11,783 nt of DNA from Gemmatimonadota bacterium (GCA_026706505.1 JAPOYQ010000121.1:1-11783); one strand, 5' to 3'; positions 1-7,148 are shown, counted from the stretch's first letter. Program-made: numbers and translations. The notes: generated by a model from the letters alone, not told the origin.

Positions 1-2
1 CA

Positions 3-350
3 CTCGGGGATCTAGACCGTCCGGAGGACGCACTGGTCGCCTATGATGAGGTAGTGCACCGATTTGGCGACAGTGATGTGCCAAGCCTGCTCGAATCAGT
101 TGCAAAGGCGCTTGTCAGCAAAGGGCATGCACTCGGGGATCTAGACCGTCCGGAGGACGCACTGGTCGCCTATGATGAGGTAGTACACCGATTTGGCGAC
201 AGCGATGTGCCAGACCTGCTCGAATCAGTTGCAAAGGCGCTTGTCAGCAAAGGATTCACGCTCGGCATGCTGAACCGTCCGGAGGACGCACTGACCGCCT
301 GTGATGAGGTGGTGCGCCGATTCGGCGATAGCGAATCTCCTGCGTTTCGT
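3..350 (+). repeat. 129-bp coding tandem repeats (two near-identical units plus a diverged third)
   Basis: Units start at 3, 132 and 261, each at the sequence CTCGG. By my count units 1 and 2 differ at about 10 of 129 positions, six of them in the last nine bases, and the first ~50 bases are identical. Unit 3 keeps the CCGTCCGGAGGACGCACTG core and the GATGAGGT core but fades after about 335-350. The period is exactly 43 codons, so copy-number change would keep the frame. Confidence 0.9.
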
Positions 351-821
351 ATGGCGACAGAGTACGCGCTTCTTATAAAAGCGGATCTTGAGCTAGAGTG
401 TCGGCGATATGAGGCCGCCATCGAGGCGGCAGGTCGGGTACTTGATATATGCCACATGGAATCGTCGGAGAATCGATGCTCGGCTCACCTAATCAGGGCA
501 AAGGCGACCCTTGCAAGCGGGGACAGATCCACTAGCGAGCGAGACATCGCGACGATCTTGACGATTCTCCCTGATCTCGACTCCCTTCCGAAGGAGAGTC
601 TTGAAGAACTGATGGAGTTCAGCATCGAGATCGGGCCAGAGCGCATGGTCGAGCTTATTCAGGCATCGCCGTCGGCAAATCTTCTGTTGCCGCTTACGAC
701 AGCTTTGGAACAGGAACTTGGACGCGAGCCCCGGGTGGCGCTTGAGGTCGCGGAAGTTGCCGAGGATATTCGGAAGGATTTGGCGAGGCTGAGGGAAACG
801 CAGAGCGATGGCGTCGAGTAA
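3..821 (+). CDS. Tetratricopeptide-repeat protein, 5'-truncated
   Basis: The frame is open from the first bases of the window, so the N-terminus lies outside it; the first internal candidate start (GTG at 54) falls inside a repeat and is not believable. The visible product begins with 43-residue helical repeats carrying LGDLDRPEDALVAYDEVV and RFGDSDVP motifs. Two units are almost identical, a third is diverged, and a degenerate fourth contains RYEAAIEAAGRVLD. This spacing, longer than a classic 34-residue TPR, matches the RFGD-type TPRs common in large bacterial proteins. After about residue 135 there is a helical C-terminal region with no domain I recognise. TPRs bind proteins; the partner and any N-terminal effector domain cannot be seen. 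GC, roughly 53% in two hand-counted lines, is lower than in the genes to the right. The TPR call is firm; the role is unknown. Confidence 0.85.
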   Translation, partial: LGDLDRPEDALVAYDEVVHRFGDSDVPSLLESVAKALVSKGHALGDLDRPEDALVAYDEVVHRFGDSDVPDLLESVAKALVSKGFTLGMLNRPEDALTACDEVVRRFGDSESPAFRMATEYALLIKADLELECRRYEAAIEAAGRVLDICHMESSENRCSAHLIRAKATLASGDRSTSERDIATILTILPDLDSLPKESLEELMEFSIEIGPERMVELIQASPSANLLLPLTTALEQELGREPRVALEVAEVAEDIRKDLARLRETQSDGVE

Positions 822-987
822 CTAGGACGAAGGAAGTGCGCTTGTGAAGCGTAGCCGCGAATTGGAAAGCCCACTTCCGGCTTTGCCGAATACCGCGTTC
901 TATAGGCGATATCGCAAATTGGGACGAATTTCGCGAGAAGCTGCTGCCAGCTGCGCTGAGCATTACATAACAACAATAGAATCCTAT

Positions 988-994
988 GGAGGAG
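988..994 (+). promoter_or_regulatory. Ribosome binding site of the alpha/beta hydrolase
   Basis: GGAGGAG lies 7 nt before the ATG at 1002, a near-ideal Shine-Dalgarno that fixes this start. The rest of the 822-1001 gap holds no gene or convincing promoter that I can support. Confidence 0.85.
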
Positions 995-1001
995 TAACTC
1001 T

Positions 1002-1724
1002 ATGTTTGGAACCATTCGCAATCCGTCCGGCGAAGTGCTGGACTATACTTTTCACGCCGGCACGGAGGGATCGCGGCACATCGCCGTCTTGGGTCACGGC
1101 GTGACCGGCAACAAGGACCGCCCCTTTGTCGTAGCGCTCGCCGAGGGATTAGCGGCCGCTGGCGTCCACGCGCTGCGCTTTTCCTTTGCCGGCAACGGCG
1201 CGTCCGAGGGCCGCTTTGCCGACGCGACGATCTCCAAAGAAGTCGAAGACCTCGGCGCGGTGCTCAGCGCCTTGGACGGCTACTCGGTTTGCTATGTCGG
1301 CCACAGCATGGGGGGGGCGGTCGGCGTCTTGCGCGCCAGCCGCGACGAGCGCATCCACCTGCTCGTCTCCTTGGCGGGCATGGTGCATACGCACGCTTTT
1401 GCCGAGCGCGAGTTTGGCGAGGAGGTGCCCGACGAGGGCTGCATGTGGGAAGAGCCTGACTGCCCGCTCTCGCAAGCCTACATGGACGATATGGCCCAAA
1501 TCGACACTGTGGTGAGACGCGGGACCGAGATTGTAGTGCCTTGGCTGTTGGTGCACGGCAGCGAGGACGACGTGGTGCCGATTGATGACTCGCACGACAT
1601 CCGCGCCCGAGCCAGGGACAACGCCGAACTCGTCGTCATCGATGGAGCCGACCACGTCTTTAGCGAACACGCGCAGGTCATGGTCGAAAAGGTCGTCGAT
1701 TGGCTACAAGGACAGTGGGCATAA
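1002..1724 (+). CDS. Alpha/beta hydrolase (serine hydrolase, dienelactone hydrolase/acylesterase-like)
   Basis: At 240 aa this is a compact alpha/beta-hydrolase fold enzyme. The nucleophile elbow is GHSMGG, with Ser102 as the expected nucleophile. The acid is Asp190 (or Asp189) in VHGSEDDVVP, and the base is His218 in GADHVF, giving a complete and correctly ordered triad. The oxyanion-loop motif GHGVTGNKDRP (about 31-41) and the RFSFAGNGASEG strand-loop (59-70) resemble the YqiA/FrsA/peptidase S9-like hydrolases annotated as alpha/beta fold hydrolases. The cap between the last core strands (about 127-170) is small. There is no signal peptide, so it is probably cytosolic. The substrate is likely an ester, thioester or lactone but cannot be told from sequence. 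The start is set by a strong GGAGGAG at 988-994. The next gene follows after 95 bp on the same strand. Confidence 0.9.
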   Translation: MFGTIRNPSGEVLDYTFHAGTEGSRHIAVLGHGVTGNKDRPFVVALAEGLAAAGVHALRFSFAGNGASEGRFADATISKEVEDLGAVLSALDGYSVCYVGHSMGGAVGVLRASRDERIHLLVSLAGMVHTHAFAEREFGEEVPDEGCMWEEPDCPLSQAYMDDMAQIDTVVRRGTEIVVPWLLVHGSEDDVVPIDDSHDIRARARDNAELVVIDGADHVFSEHAQVMVEKVVDWLQGQWA

Positions 1725-1763
1725 GCATCCCTGCCGGTCGCAGCCTACCAGAGATCGCGCGTA

Positions 1764-1783
1764 CCTCCTATCTTTAAAGGAGG
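1764..1783 (+). promoter_or_regulatory. Hairpin CCTCCT/AGGAGG that would mask a Shine-Dalgarno-like sequence
   Basis: CCTCCT (1764-1769) and AGGAGG (1778-1783) can pair as a perfect 6-bp stem with the 8-nt loop ATCTTTAA. The 3' arm is a textbook Shine-Dalgarno, but it lies 36 nt before the cytochrome ATG at 1820, too far for direct use. A stop in the cytochrome's own frame at 1814-1816 rules out an upstream extension. There is no U-tract, so it is not an obvious terminator. A masked ribosome-loading site is possible, and so is chance. Confidence 0.35.
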
Positions 1784-1819
1784 AAACCCGGCAATCCCGC
1801 CGGCTATGCGCGCTAAGCC

Positions 1820-4684
1820 ATGCAAAAGAAAACCCCGAGTCGCCTGAGCACTCGCCAGCAACGGACCTTGCTGGCCGTGGTGGCCTTGGGCGTCTTCATG
1901 GTCGCCGATACGCTCTATTTGCTGACCAACCGGCTGGCCGACGCCCTCGATTTTGACTACTTCGCCGTCACCGACATTTCCCTGCCCAAGTTTTACCAAG
2001 GCATGGTGCTGTCGCATACGGGCGTCGGTCTGGTGCTGGTGGTCCTGGCGATGGGCTTTGTGGCTTGGCACTTACCGTCGGTGTGGCGCAAGAGTCGCAA
2101 GCGGGCCATCCTCACCGGCATCGCCACGCTGACGCTGGGCATCGTACTGGCCATCAGCGGGTTGTTCATCCTCAGCGCGGCGAGCAATCGCGGTAACCCG
2201 GTGGCGTACTGGAGCCATGTGGCCGCGGCGGTCTTGGTTCCCCTCTTTTACTTGGCGCACCGCCGTCTCTCGCTGTGGAAGCCCTCCGCGCGGTGTTATC
2301 GCGTCGTGCCTGTGGCGGTGGTTGGGCTGTTGGCGCTGGCCGTGGTGCTGCACGGGTTGAGCTATAGCGGCGAGCAGTACACGCAGGCGGCCGAGCAGGC
2401 ATTTGCCGCTGGCAAGCACACCGGTCCAGGTTCCAAGGCGCGGGAGGTCGCTGAATTTGCTCCTGACGACTTTGTCCCCGCCAATTTCGTCCCAGCTGAA
2501 AGTCCCTTTTTCCCGGCGGCTACTACGACTACGACCGGCGACGTGCTGCCTTCGCGGATCATCACGCGCGGCGATCTCTCGCAGCCGGAGAAACTCGCCG
2601 GCGACCTCGACGAGTTCGGCTTTGTGGTCAACGAGCCGATTGGTTCGGAGACTTGCGCCCGCTGCCACGCGGCAATCGTCGAACAGTGGGCGACGTCGGC
2701 GCATCGCTTTGCCTCGTTTAACAATCCCTTCTACGAGGCGACGATCAATCACATGCGCATCAACTCGACCGAGAGTAATGCGGAGGTTGACGCGCATATT
2801 GCCTATTACAAGGACTTGGCGGGGGAGGAGGCCAAGATCAAATCCAAGTGGTGTTCCGGTTGTCACGATCCGGCGCTGATGCTGGCGGGTAAAATGACCG
2901 AAGAGATCGACCGCGCCTCGCCCCAGGCCCAAGCTGGGCTGACCTGCTTGGGATGCCACGCCATTGACGAAATTCACGACCAGACCGGCAACGGCAACTA
3001 CAACATCGCCGACGAGCAGGAGGATCCCTACCTGTTCGCCAATGCCAAAGAAGGCGTTGGCCGCTTCGTGCACGACACCGCGCTGAAGGCGCGGCCCATT
3101 GTACACAAGAAGCAGATGCTCAAGCCCTTTTTCCGCACCTCTGAGTTTTGCGCCACCTGTCATAAGGTCAGTCTCGACTCACGCGTCAATGGCTACCGCT
3201 GGCTGCGCGGCCAAAACGAGTTCGACAATTGGCACGATAGCGGCGTGGCGCTCAATGCCTCTAGAACCTTCTATTTGCCTGCTGTTAAGCGGGTCTGCCA
3301 AGATTGCCACATGCCGCTGGAAGAAGCGGTGGCTGGCGACGTGTCGGCGCGGGATGGGTACGTCAAGTCGCATCGCTTTTTGGCGGTCAACACGGCCCTG
3401 CCCTTCATCCGCGGGGACGAGGAGACTATCGCGCGGATTGAGGAATTTTTGCAAGATGAAAAACTCAGCGTCGATGTGTTCGCGCTGCACCACCAAGAAG
3501 AAGCGCACTACGCGCTGGACAAGAGTCAGCCGGCGTTGGTGCCCGGCGGTGAGTACACATTCGACGTGGTGGTGCGCAACAAGGGCGTCGGGCACACCTT
3601 CCCGGGCGGGACTAACGATTCCAACGAGGGCTGGCTAGAGGTCTCGGTGGTAAGCGAAGACGACGAGGTGCTGGCTTTGAGCGGGGCGGTACAAGACGAC
3701 GGGCACGTCGATTTAGGGGCGCACTTTTACAAGGCGTTGATGGTCGATGCAAAAGGCCAAGCCATCCACCGACGCAACGCGCAGGACATCGTCACCGCCG
3801 TGTACGTGCGCACCATTGGTCCGGGTACGGCGGACGTCGCTCACTACAGCTTTGAGGTGCCCGAGGACTACTCGGGGCGCAAGCTGACGCTGCGGGCGCG
3901 GCTGCTGTGGCGCAAGTTCGACCGCGCCTATACGGAATTTGCCTTTAACAACAACCGCCAGGGTTTCCGCCGCTTCGACCAAGTGCCGAATTTGCCGGTA
4001 ACTGAGATTGCTCGCAGCGAGGTGGAGTTGGTGGTGGGAGGGTCGTCCGCGCAGGGTGAGCCGGATGCGAGCGACTGGATGCGCTTCAACGACTATGGCA
4101 TCGGCTTACTGCTTCAAGACGACACCCAGGGTGCTGCACGGGCCTTTGCGACGGTGGAACAGCTAGCGCCCGAGCGCCTAGACGGCTGCCGCAACTTGGC
4201 TAAGGTTGCGGTGCGCGACGGCCACTTGGAGCGGGCCTACGAGCATTTGGAGGACTGCGAGGCGTTGGCTAGTGGCGACGGGCAGACGGCTTGGGTTTGG
4301 GGCGTGGTGTTGCAAGAGGATGGCCGTTACGAGGCTGCGGCGCAGGCGTATCGCCGGGTGTTGCGCGACTTTCCCGAGGATCGGGCGACGTGGCGCAACT
4401 TGGGCCGGGTGCTGTACCTCGATGGCCGCTTTGAGGAGGCTTTGGAGGCCCTCGATGGCGTGTTGGCCATTGACCCGGAAGACCGCGTCGCCCACTACCA
4501 CCGGATGCTCTCGTTGCGCGCCCTTGGCCGCGAAGACGAGGCCCTCGTCGCCGAGCAGGCTTACCAGTACTACCAGATCGACGAGTCGGCGCAAGAGCTG
4601 ACACGCCGCTATAGGCTAGAGCATCCGCACGACAACCGCGAGGCGCTCAAGATTCACGTTCATCCGTTGGGGGAGGGTGGTTGA
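1820..4684 (+). CDS. Membrane-anchored pentahaem cytochrome c with C-terminal TPRs
   Basis: The product is 954 aa. Five hydrophobic helices lie at about 16-36, 62-83, 97-120, 130-147 and 161-178. Positive charges at the N-terminus, 90-95 and 148-149 put the N-terminus inside and everything after residue 180 in the periplasm. His66/His84 and His133/His147 sit at opposite ends of helices 2 and 4, a pattern fitting two b haems. After a Pro/Thr-rich linker come five CXXCH c-haem sites: C279-H283, C345-H349, C376-H380, C444-H448 and C493-H497. A beta-rich region (about 530-745) contains GHTFPGG with His592, a motif seen in related multihaem proteins. TPR-like helices span about 751-935. The c-haem part resembles the cytochrome c554 family. 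The likely role is electron transfer between the quinone pool and a periplasmic partner. A stop at 1814 makes 1820 the earliest possible ATG; no good Shine-Dalgarno precedes it closely. The 3' end overlaps the convergent DUF4926 gene by 25 bp. Confidence 0.88.
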   Translation: MQKKTPSRLSTRQQRTLLAVVALGVFMVADTLYLLTNRLADALDFDYFAVTDISLPKFYQGMVLSHTGVGLVLVVLAMGFVAWHLPSVWRKSRKRAILTGIATLTLGIVLAISGLFILSAASNRGNPVAYWSHVAAAVLVPLFYLAHRRLSLWKPSARCYRVVPVAVVGLLALAVVLHGLSYSGEQYTQAAEQAFAAGKHTGPGSKAREVAEFAPDDFVPANFVPAESPFFPAATTTTTGDVLPSRIITRGDLSQPEKLAGDLDEFGFVVNEPIGSETCARCHAAIVEQWATSAHRFASFNNPFYEATINHMRINSTESNAEVDAHIAYYKDLAGEEAKIKSKWCSGCHDPALMLAGKMTEEIDRASPQAQAGLTCLGCHAIDEIHDQTGNGNYNIADEQEDPYLFANAKEGVGRFVHDTALKARPIVHKKQMLKPFFRTSEFCATCHKVSLDSRVNGYRWLRGQNEFDNWHDSGVALNASRTFYLPAVKRVCQDCHMPLEEAVAGDVSARDGYVKSHRFLAVNTALPFIRGDEETIARIEEFLQDEKLSVDVFALHHQEEAHYALDKSQPALVPGGEYTFDVVVRNKGVGHTFPGGTNDSNEGWLEVSVVSEDDEVLALSGAVQDDGHVDLGAHFYKALMVDAKGQAIHRRNAQDIVTAVYVRTIGPGTADVAHYSFEVPEDYSGRKLTLRARLLWRKFDRAYTEFAFNNNRQGFRRFDQVPNLPVTEIARSEVELVVGGSSAQGEPDASDWMRFNDYGIGLLLQDDTQGAARAFATVEQLAPERLDGCRNLAKVAVRDGHLERAYEHLEDCEALASGDGQTAWVWGVVLQEDGRYEAAAQAYRRVLRDFPEDRATWRNLGRVLYLDGRFEEALEALDGVLAIDPEDRVAHYHRMLSLRALGREDEALVAEQAYQYYQIDESAQELTRRYRLEHPHDNREALKIHVHPLGEGG

Positions 4685-4914
4685 GGGCGCACGTGGAGAA
4701 TTTCTTCCATGCCTAGTGCCCGCACTTGGTCGGCTTCTAGGGTGAGGACAGCGCGGTTGGGAAACTCCACTTCGTACGCGGCCCCTTCGCCGTGAATGAG
4801 GACCACGACTCCGACGTCGCCGGCGATCAGTTTGGCTTCGGGTTGATCGACTGTCAGGACAGCCCGTCGGTGTTCGGCTAGGGGTTCATATAGGGGTTCG
4901 GCTAGGGTAGTCAT
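4660..4914 (-). CDS. DUF4926 family protein, second gene of a DUF6883-DUF4926 pair
   Basis: The protein is 84 aa. Its core (about 17-72) reads RRAVLTVDQPEAKLIAGDVG, then a VVLIHGEGAAYEVEF stretch, then VLTLEADQVR. These are the hallmarks of DUF4926: a small SH3-like beta-barrel starting with a VVLT strand and a GDVGTVV-like turn and ending with LEADQVR. The function is not established. The ATG at 4914 is 3 bp past the upstream gene's stop and is preceded by AAAGGAG at 7 nt spacing inside that gene's end, so the two are translationally coupled. The N-terminal 16 residues (TTLAEPLYEPLAEH) lie outside the usual core and come from a short internal DNA repeat (TAGGGGTTC on the + strand). The C-terminal end overlaps the cytochrome gene tail-to-tail by 25 bp. 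GC is about 60% over 4681-4920. A role as partner or antitoxin of the DUF6883 protein is inference only. Confidence 0.8.
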   Translation of the reverse strand: MTTLAEPLYEPLAEHRRAVLTVDQPEAKLIAGDVGVVVLIHGEGAAYEVEFPNRAVLTLEADQVRALGMEEILHVRPQPPSPNG

Positions 4915-4917
4915 GGA

Positions 4918-5229
4918 CTAACTCCTTTGTGGAATGGCCGTTACAAAACGCAACGCGGTCTCGCTGTGGCCGATAAACCACACGGTGCGAAGATGAAACA
5001 GGCCGTATGATGGTGTGTCAACATATCCAAGGATAATGTATTTGGTGCCGTGCTCAGTTGCAATGCGTTCGGCAAGCGGTTGCGTTCTGACGATGACTAA
5101 CAGACCTCTGCGTAAGTCCTCGACATTGTGGTCGTCATAGCCCAGTATGGCGAATAGACCGCTCTTGCTGTCGTCGTGCAATAGATAGTTCAATTTTGCA
5201 TCGGCTATGTAGGCTGTGCTGCGATTCAT
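4918..5229 (-). CDS. DUF6883 family protein, first gene of the pair
   Basis: The protein is 103 aa. Recognised features, in order, are the ADAKLNYLLHDDSKSGLF entry (9-26, usually AxIPxxKLxxYLL followed by a KxxFF-like segment), LGYDDHNVEDLRRGLL (about 29-44), EHGTKYIILGYVDTP (59-73, the conserved GxKY strand) and LRTVWFI (80-86, the conserved RTVW strand), ending in RFVTAIP. These match DUF6883, a small alpha/beta domain often encoded beside DUF4926; its biochemical activity is unknown to me. The length equals a stand-alone domain. GC is about 49% over 4921-5280 by my count, against about 60-68% in sampled lines of the flanking genes, which suggests foreign origin. The ATG at 5229 has only a weak Shine-Dalgarno. 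The gene is divergent from the CRTAC1 gene across 86 bp in which I found only weak promoter-like sequences. Confidence 0.75.
   Translation of the reverse strand: MNRSTAYIADAKLNYLLHDDSKSGLFAILGYDDHNVEDLRRGLLVIVRTQPLAERIATEHGTKYIILGYVDTPSYGLFHLRTVWFIGHSETALRFVTAIPQRS
4922..4928 (-). promoter_or_regulatory. Ribosome binding site of the DUF4926 gene, inside the DUF6883 3' end
   Basis: On the minus strand AAAGGAG lies 7 nt before the ATG at 4914, and the DUF6883 stop codon TAG (4920-4918) falls between them. This decides the DUF4926 start and indicates coupled translation. Confidence 0.8.
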
Positions 5230-5315
5230 GCCGAGCTAATCCGATTGCATTCTTTTAAGGTGTCGGTTACTCTAGCAAACACCTGTGTATCAACCTTTCA
5301 CACTGCTAAGGCTTA

Positions 5316-7142
5316 ATGGGAAGAGATATGACGAGGAAGTACGTAATAGGCGCAAATTTTATGCCAATATTTCACAGTATTATCTGGCGACTCTTGGTCG
5401 TCGCATTGATGTTTGTCGCCTGCGGCCCGGAAGAGCCTTCGGAACCGGCTCCGAAGCCTGAGTACACTAAAGCACCGACCGCCGACTATGCGGTGGGGCG
5501 CGGGCGGAAAGAGGCTCCTGCGGTGCGCTTTGTCGATGTGACGCAAGAGGCTGGTCTTGAATTCAAGCATGAGACCGGGGCGCGCGGCGACAAGTGGATG
5601 CCGGAAACCATGGGCAGCGGCTGCGCGCTCTTTGATTACGATGGCGACGGCTGGTTGGACGTACTCTTGGTCAACAGCGAAGGCTGGGGCGGCGAAAAGG
5701 CTCCCGGCAAGCTCTATCGCAACCTCGGCAACGGTACCTTTGCCGAGGTAACGGAGCGCGCTGGTCTAGACTTCTCGGTCTATGGCATGGGTGCGACGGT
5801 TGCCGACTACGACGCCGATGGCGACCCGGATATCTACCTGACGACCTTGGGGCCGAACCTGCTCTTGCGCAACGACGCGGGCCGCTTTGTCGATGTGGCG
5901 CGAGAAGCGGGCGTGGCAGGCGCGGTCTGGCGGGATGATGCGGGCAACGAGAATCCCGAGTGGTCCACGGGCGCGGCCTGGGTCGATGTGGATGGCGACG
6001 GCTGGCTGGATCTGTTGGTCACCAACTACGTGCATTGGTCGCCCAGCACCGACATATACACTACGCAAGATGGCAAGGGAAAGTCCTACGCTACGCCACA
6101 GCAGTACCCCGGCTCGACGCCGAGGCTCTACCGCAACTTAGGCGAGGGCCGCTTTCGGGAGATAACCGAAGAAGCCGGTCTGCTGTTGCCCGAGGGCAAG
6201 TCCATGGGCGTGGCCATGACCGACTTTGAAGACGATGGCCGCATCGACTTGGTGGTCACCAACGACACCCAGCCCAATTTCCTGTTGCAAAACTTAGGTG
6301 GGGGCCGCTTTGCGGAGCGGGGTCTCGCCGCGGGCATCGGCTACGACGAGACCGGGAGGGCGCGAGCGGGGATGGGCGTAGATATTACCTCGGTCGCCAA
6401 CGACGGCGTACTCTCCATCGCCATTGGCAACTTCAGCCGCGAGGCCCTCTCGCTCTACAGCCAAGCTGGAAGCGAGGTCTTCGTCGATGCTGCGGGCAAA
6501 GCTCGGCTGATGCAGGCAACGCTGCAGCCGCTGACCTTTGGACTGCGTTTTTTCGACTACGATCTCGACGGGTACCAAGACCTGATCTTGGCCAATGGGC
6601 ACATCGAGCCAGAGATCAACTCGACGCAGAAGGAGATCGAGTACCGTCAACCACCGCAGTTGTTTTGGAATACCGGCGAAGGGCGGATGGTCGAGGTGTC
6701 GGAGCAGACGGGCGGGCCATTTCTCAAGCCAGTGGTAGCGCGAGGACTGTCCGTTGGCGATATCGATGCAGACGGCGATTTGGACGTGTTGCTGACGACC
6801 AATGGCGGGCCGGCCTATCTGTTGCGCAACGAGGGGCCAACCGGCCGCGTGGTGGAGCTTGACCTGACGGGTAAGGCTCCTAATCGGGACGCTATTGGCG
6901 CGAAGGTGACTGCGCAGGTGGGCGAACAGGAGCAGGTGTTCATGGTGCGCACGGGGTCTTCTTATCTGAGCCACAGTCCGATGAGCCTGACCGTTGGCTT
7001 GGGCGCGACCGAGCAGATCGACCGCTTGGAGATTCGCTGGCCGGATGGGACAGTGGAAGCCCTTGAACAGATAGAGGCCGGGGCGCGCTACGACATCGTG
7101 CAGGGTGAGGGTATTGTGGGGAAGAGGGCCTTTGTGCAATAA
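5316..7142 (+). CDS. CRTAC1 family FG-GAP/VCBS repeat protein with ASPIC/UnbV domain, probable lipoprotein
   Basis: The product is up to 608 aa. A hydrophobic stretch RLLVVALMFVACG ends at Cys36, a lipobox-like FVAC, followed by a Pro/Glu-rich linker, so it is probably an exported lipoprotein. Six FG-GAP/VCBS units carry calcium-type loops at D107 (DYDGDGWLD), D164 (DYDADGDPD), D224 (DVDGDGWLD), D303 (DFEDDGRID), D414 (DYDLDGYQD) and D482 (DIDADGDLD). Together they predict an integrin-like beta-propeller. About 525-600 is an ASPIC/UnbV domain (NRDAIGAKV, GSSYLSHSP, IRWPDG), completing the usual CRTAC1 layout. The likely job is binding or adhesion at the cell surface, with no catalytic activity evident. 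The start is uncertain: ATGs at 5316, 5328 and 5361 are in frame. 5361 would give a 20-residue signal peptide before Cys, while GGAAGAG lies just before 5328. It is co-directional with the cytochrome/TPR gene but separated from it by the DUF6883/DUF4926 pair. Confidence 0.9.
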   Translation: MGRDMTRKYVIGANFMPIFHSIIWRLLVVALMFVACGPEEPSEPAPKPEYTKAPTADYAVGRGRKEAPAVRFVDVTQEAGLEFKHETGARGDKWMPETMGSGCALFDYDGDGWLDVLLVNSEGWGGEKAPGKLYRNLGNGTFAEVTERAGLDFSVYGMGATVADYDADGDPDIYLTTLGPNLLLRNDAGRFVDVAREAGVAGAVWRDDAGNENPEWSTGAAWVDVDGDGWLDLLVTNYVHWSPSTDIYTTQDGKGKSYATPQQYPGSTPRLYRNLGEGRFREITEEAGLLLPEGKSMGVAMTDFEDDGRIDLVVTNDTQPNFLLQNLGGGRFAERGLAAGIGYDETGRARAGMGVDITSVANDGVLSIAIGNFSREALSLYSQAGSEVFVDAAGKARLMQATLQPLTFGLRFFDYDLDGYQDLILANGHIEPEINSTQKEIEYRQPPQLFWNTGEGRMVEVSEQTGGPFLKPVVARGLSVGDIDADGDLDVLLTTNGGPAYLLRNEGPTGRVVELDLTGKAPNRDAIGAKVTAQVGEQEQVFMVRTGSSYLSHSPMSLTVGLGATEQIDRLEIRWPDGTVEALEQIEAGARYDIVQGEGIVGKRAFVQ

Positions 7143-7148
7143 GCTATT

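Noticed and set aside
848..970. A 40-codon open stretch ending in a protein-like tail (IGDIANWDEFREKLLPAA)
   Set aside because: It has no ATG, GTG or TTG start, a TGA immediately upstream at 845, and no family I recognise. It may be the eroded end of a lost gene but cannot be supported.
844..1104. Open frame with a GTG start, 86 codons
   Set aside because: It overlaps the first ~100 bp of the well-supported hydrolase in another frame, has no Shine-Dalgarno, and its composition is that of a shadow frame.
2072..3163. Long 363-codon antisense frame opposite the cytochrome gene
   Set aside because: The plus strand here encodes conserved CXXCH sites and membrane helices; the antisense frame is Arg/His/Gln-rich, low in complexity and unrelated to any family.
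5230..5315. Possible sigma70-type boxes (TTGCAT-17-TACTCT on plus; TTGATA on minus) in the divergent gap
   Set aside because: Each candidate pair matches the consensus at only about half the positions or has poor spacing; promoters are expected here but cannot be placed.
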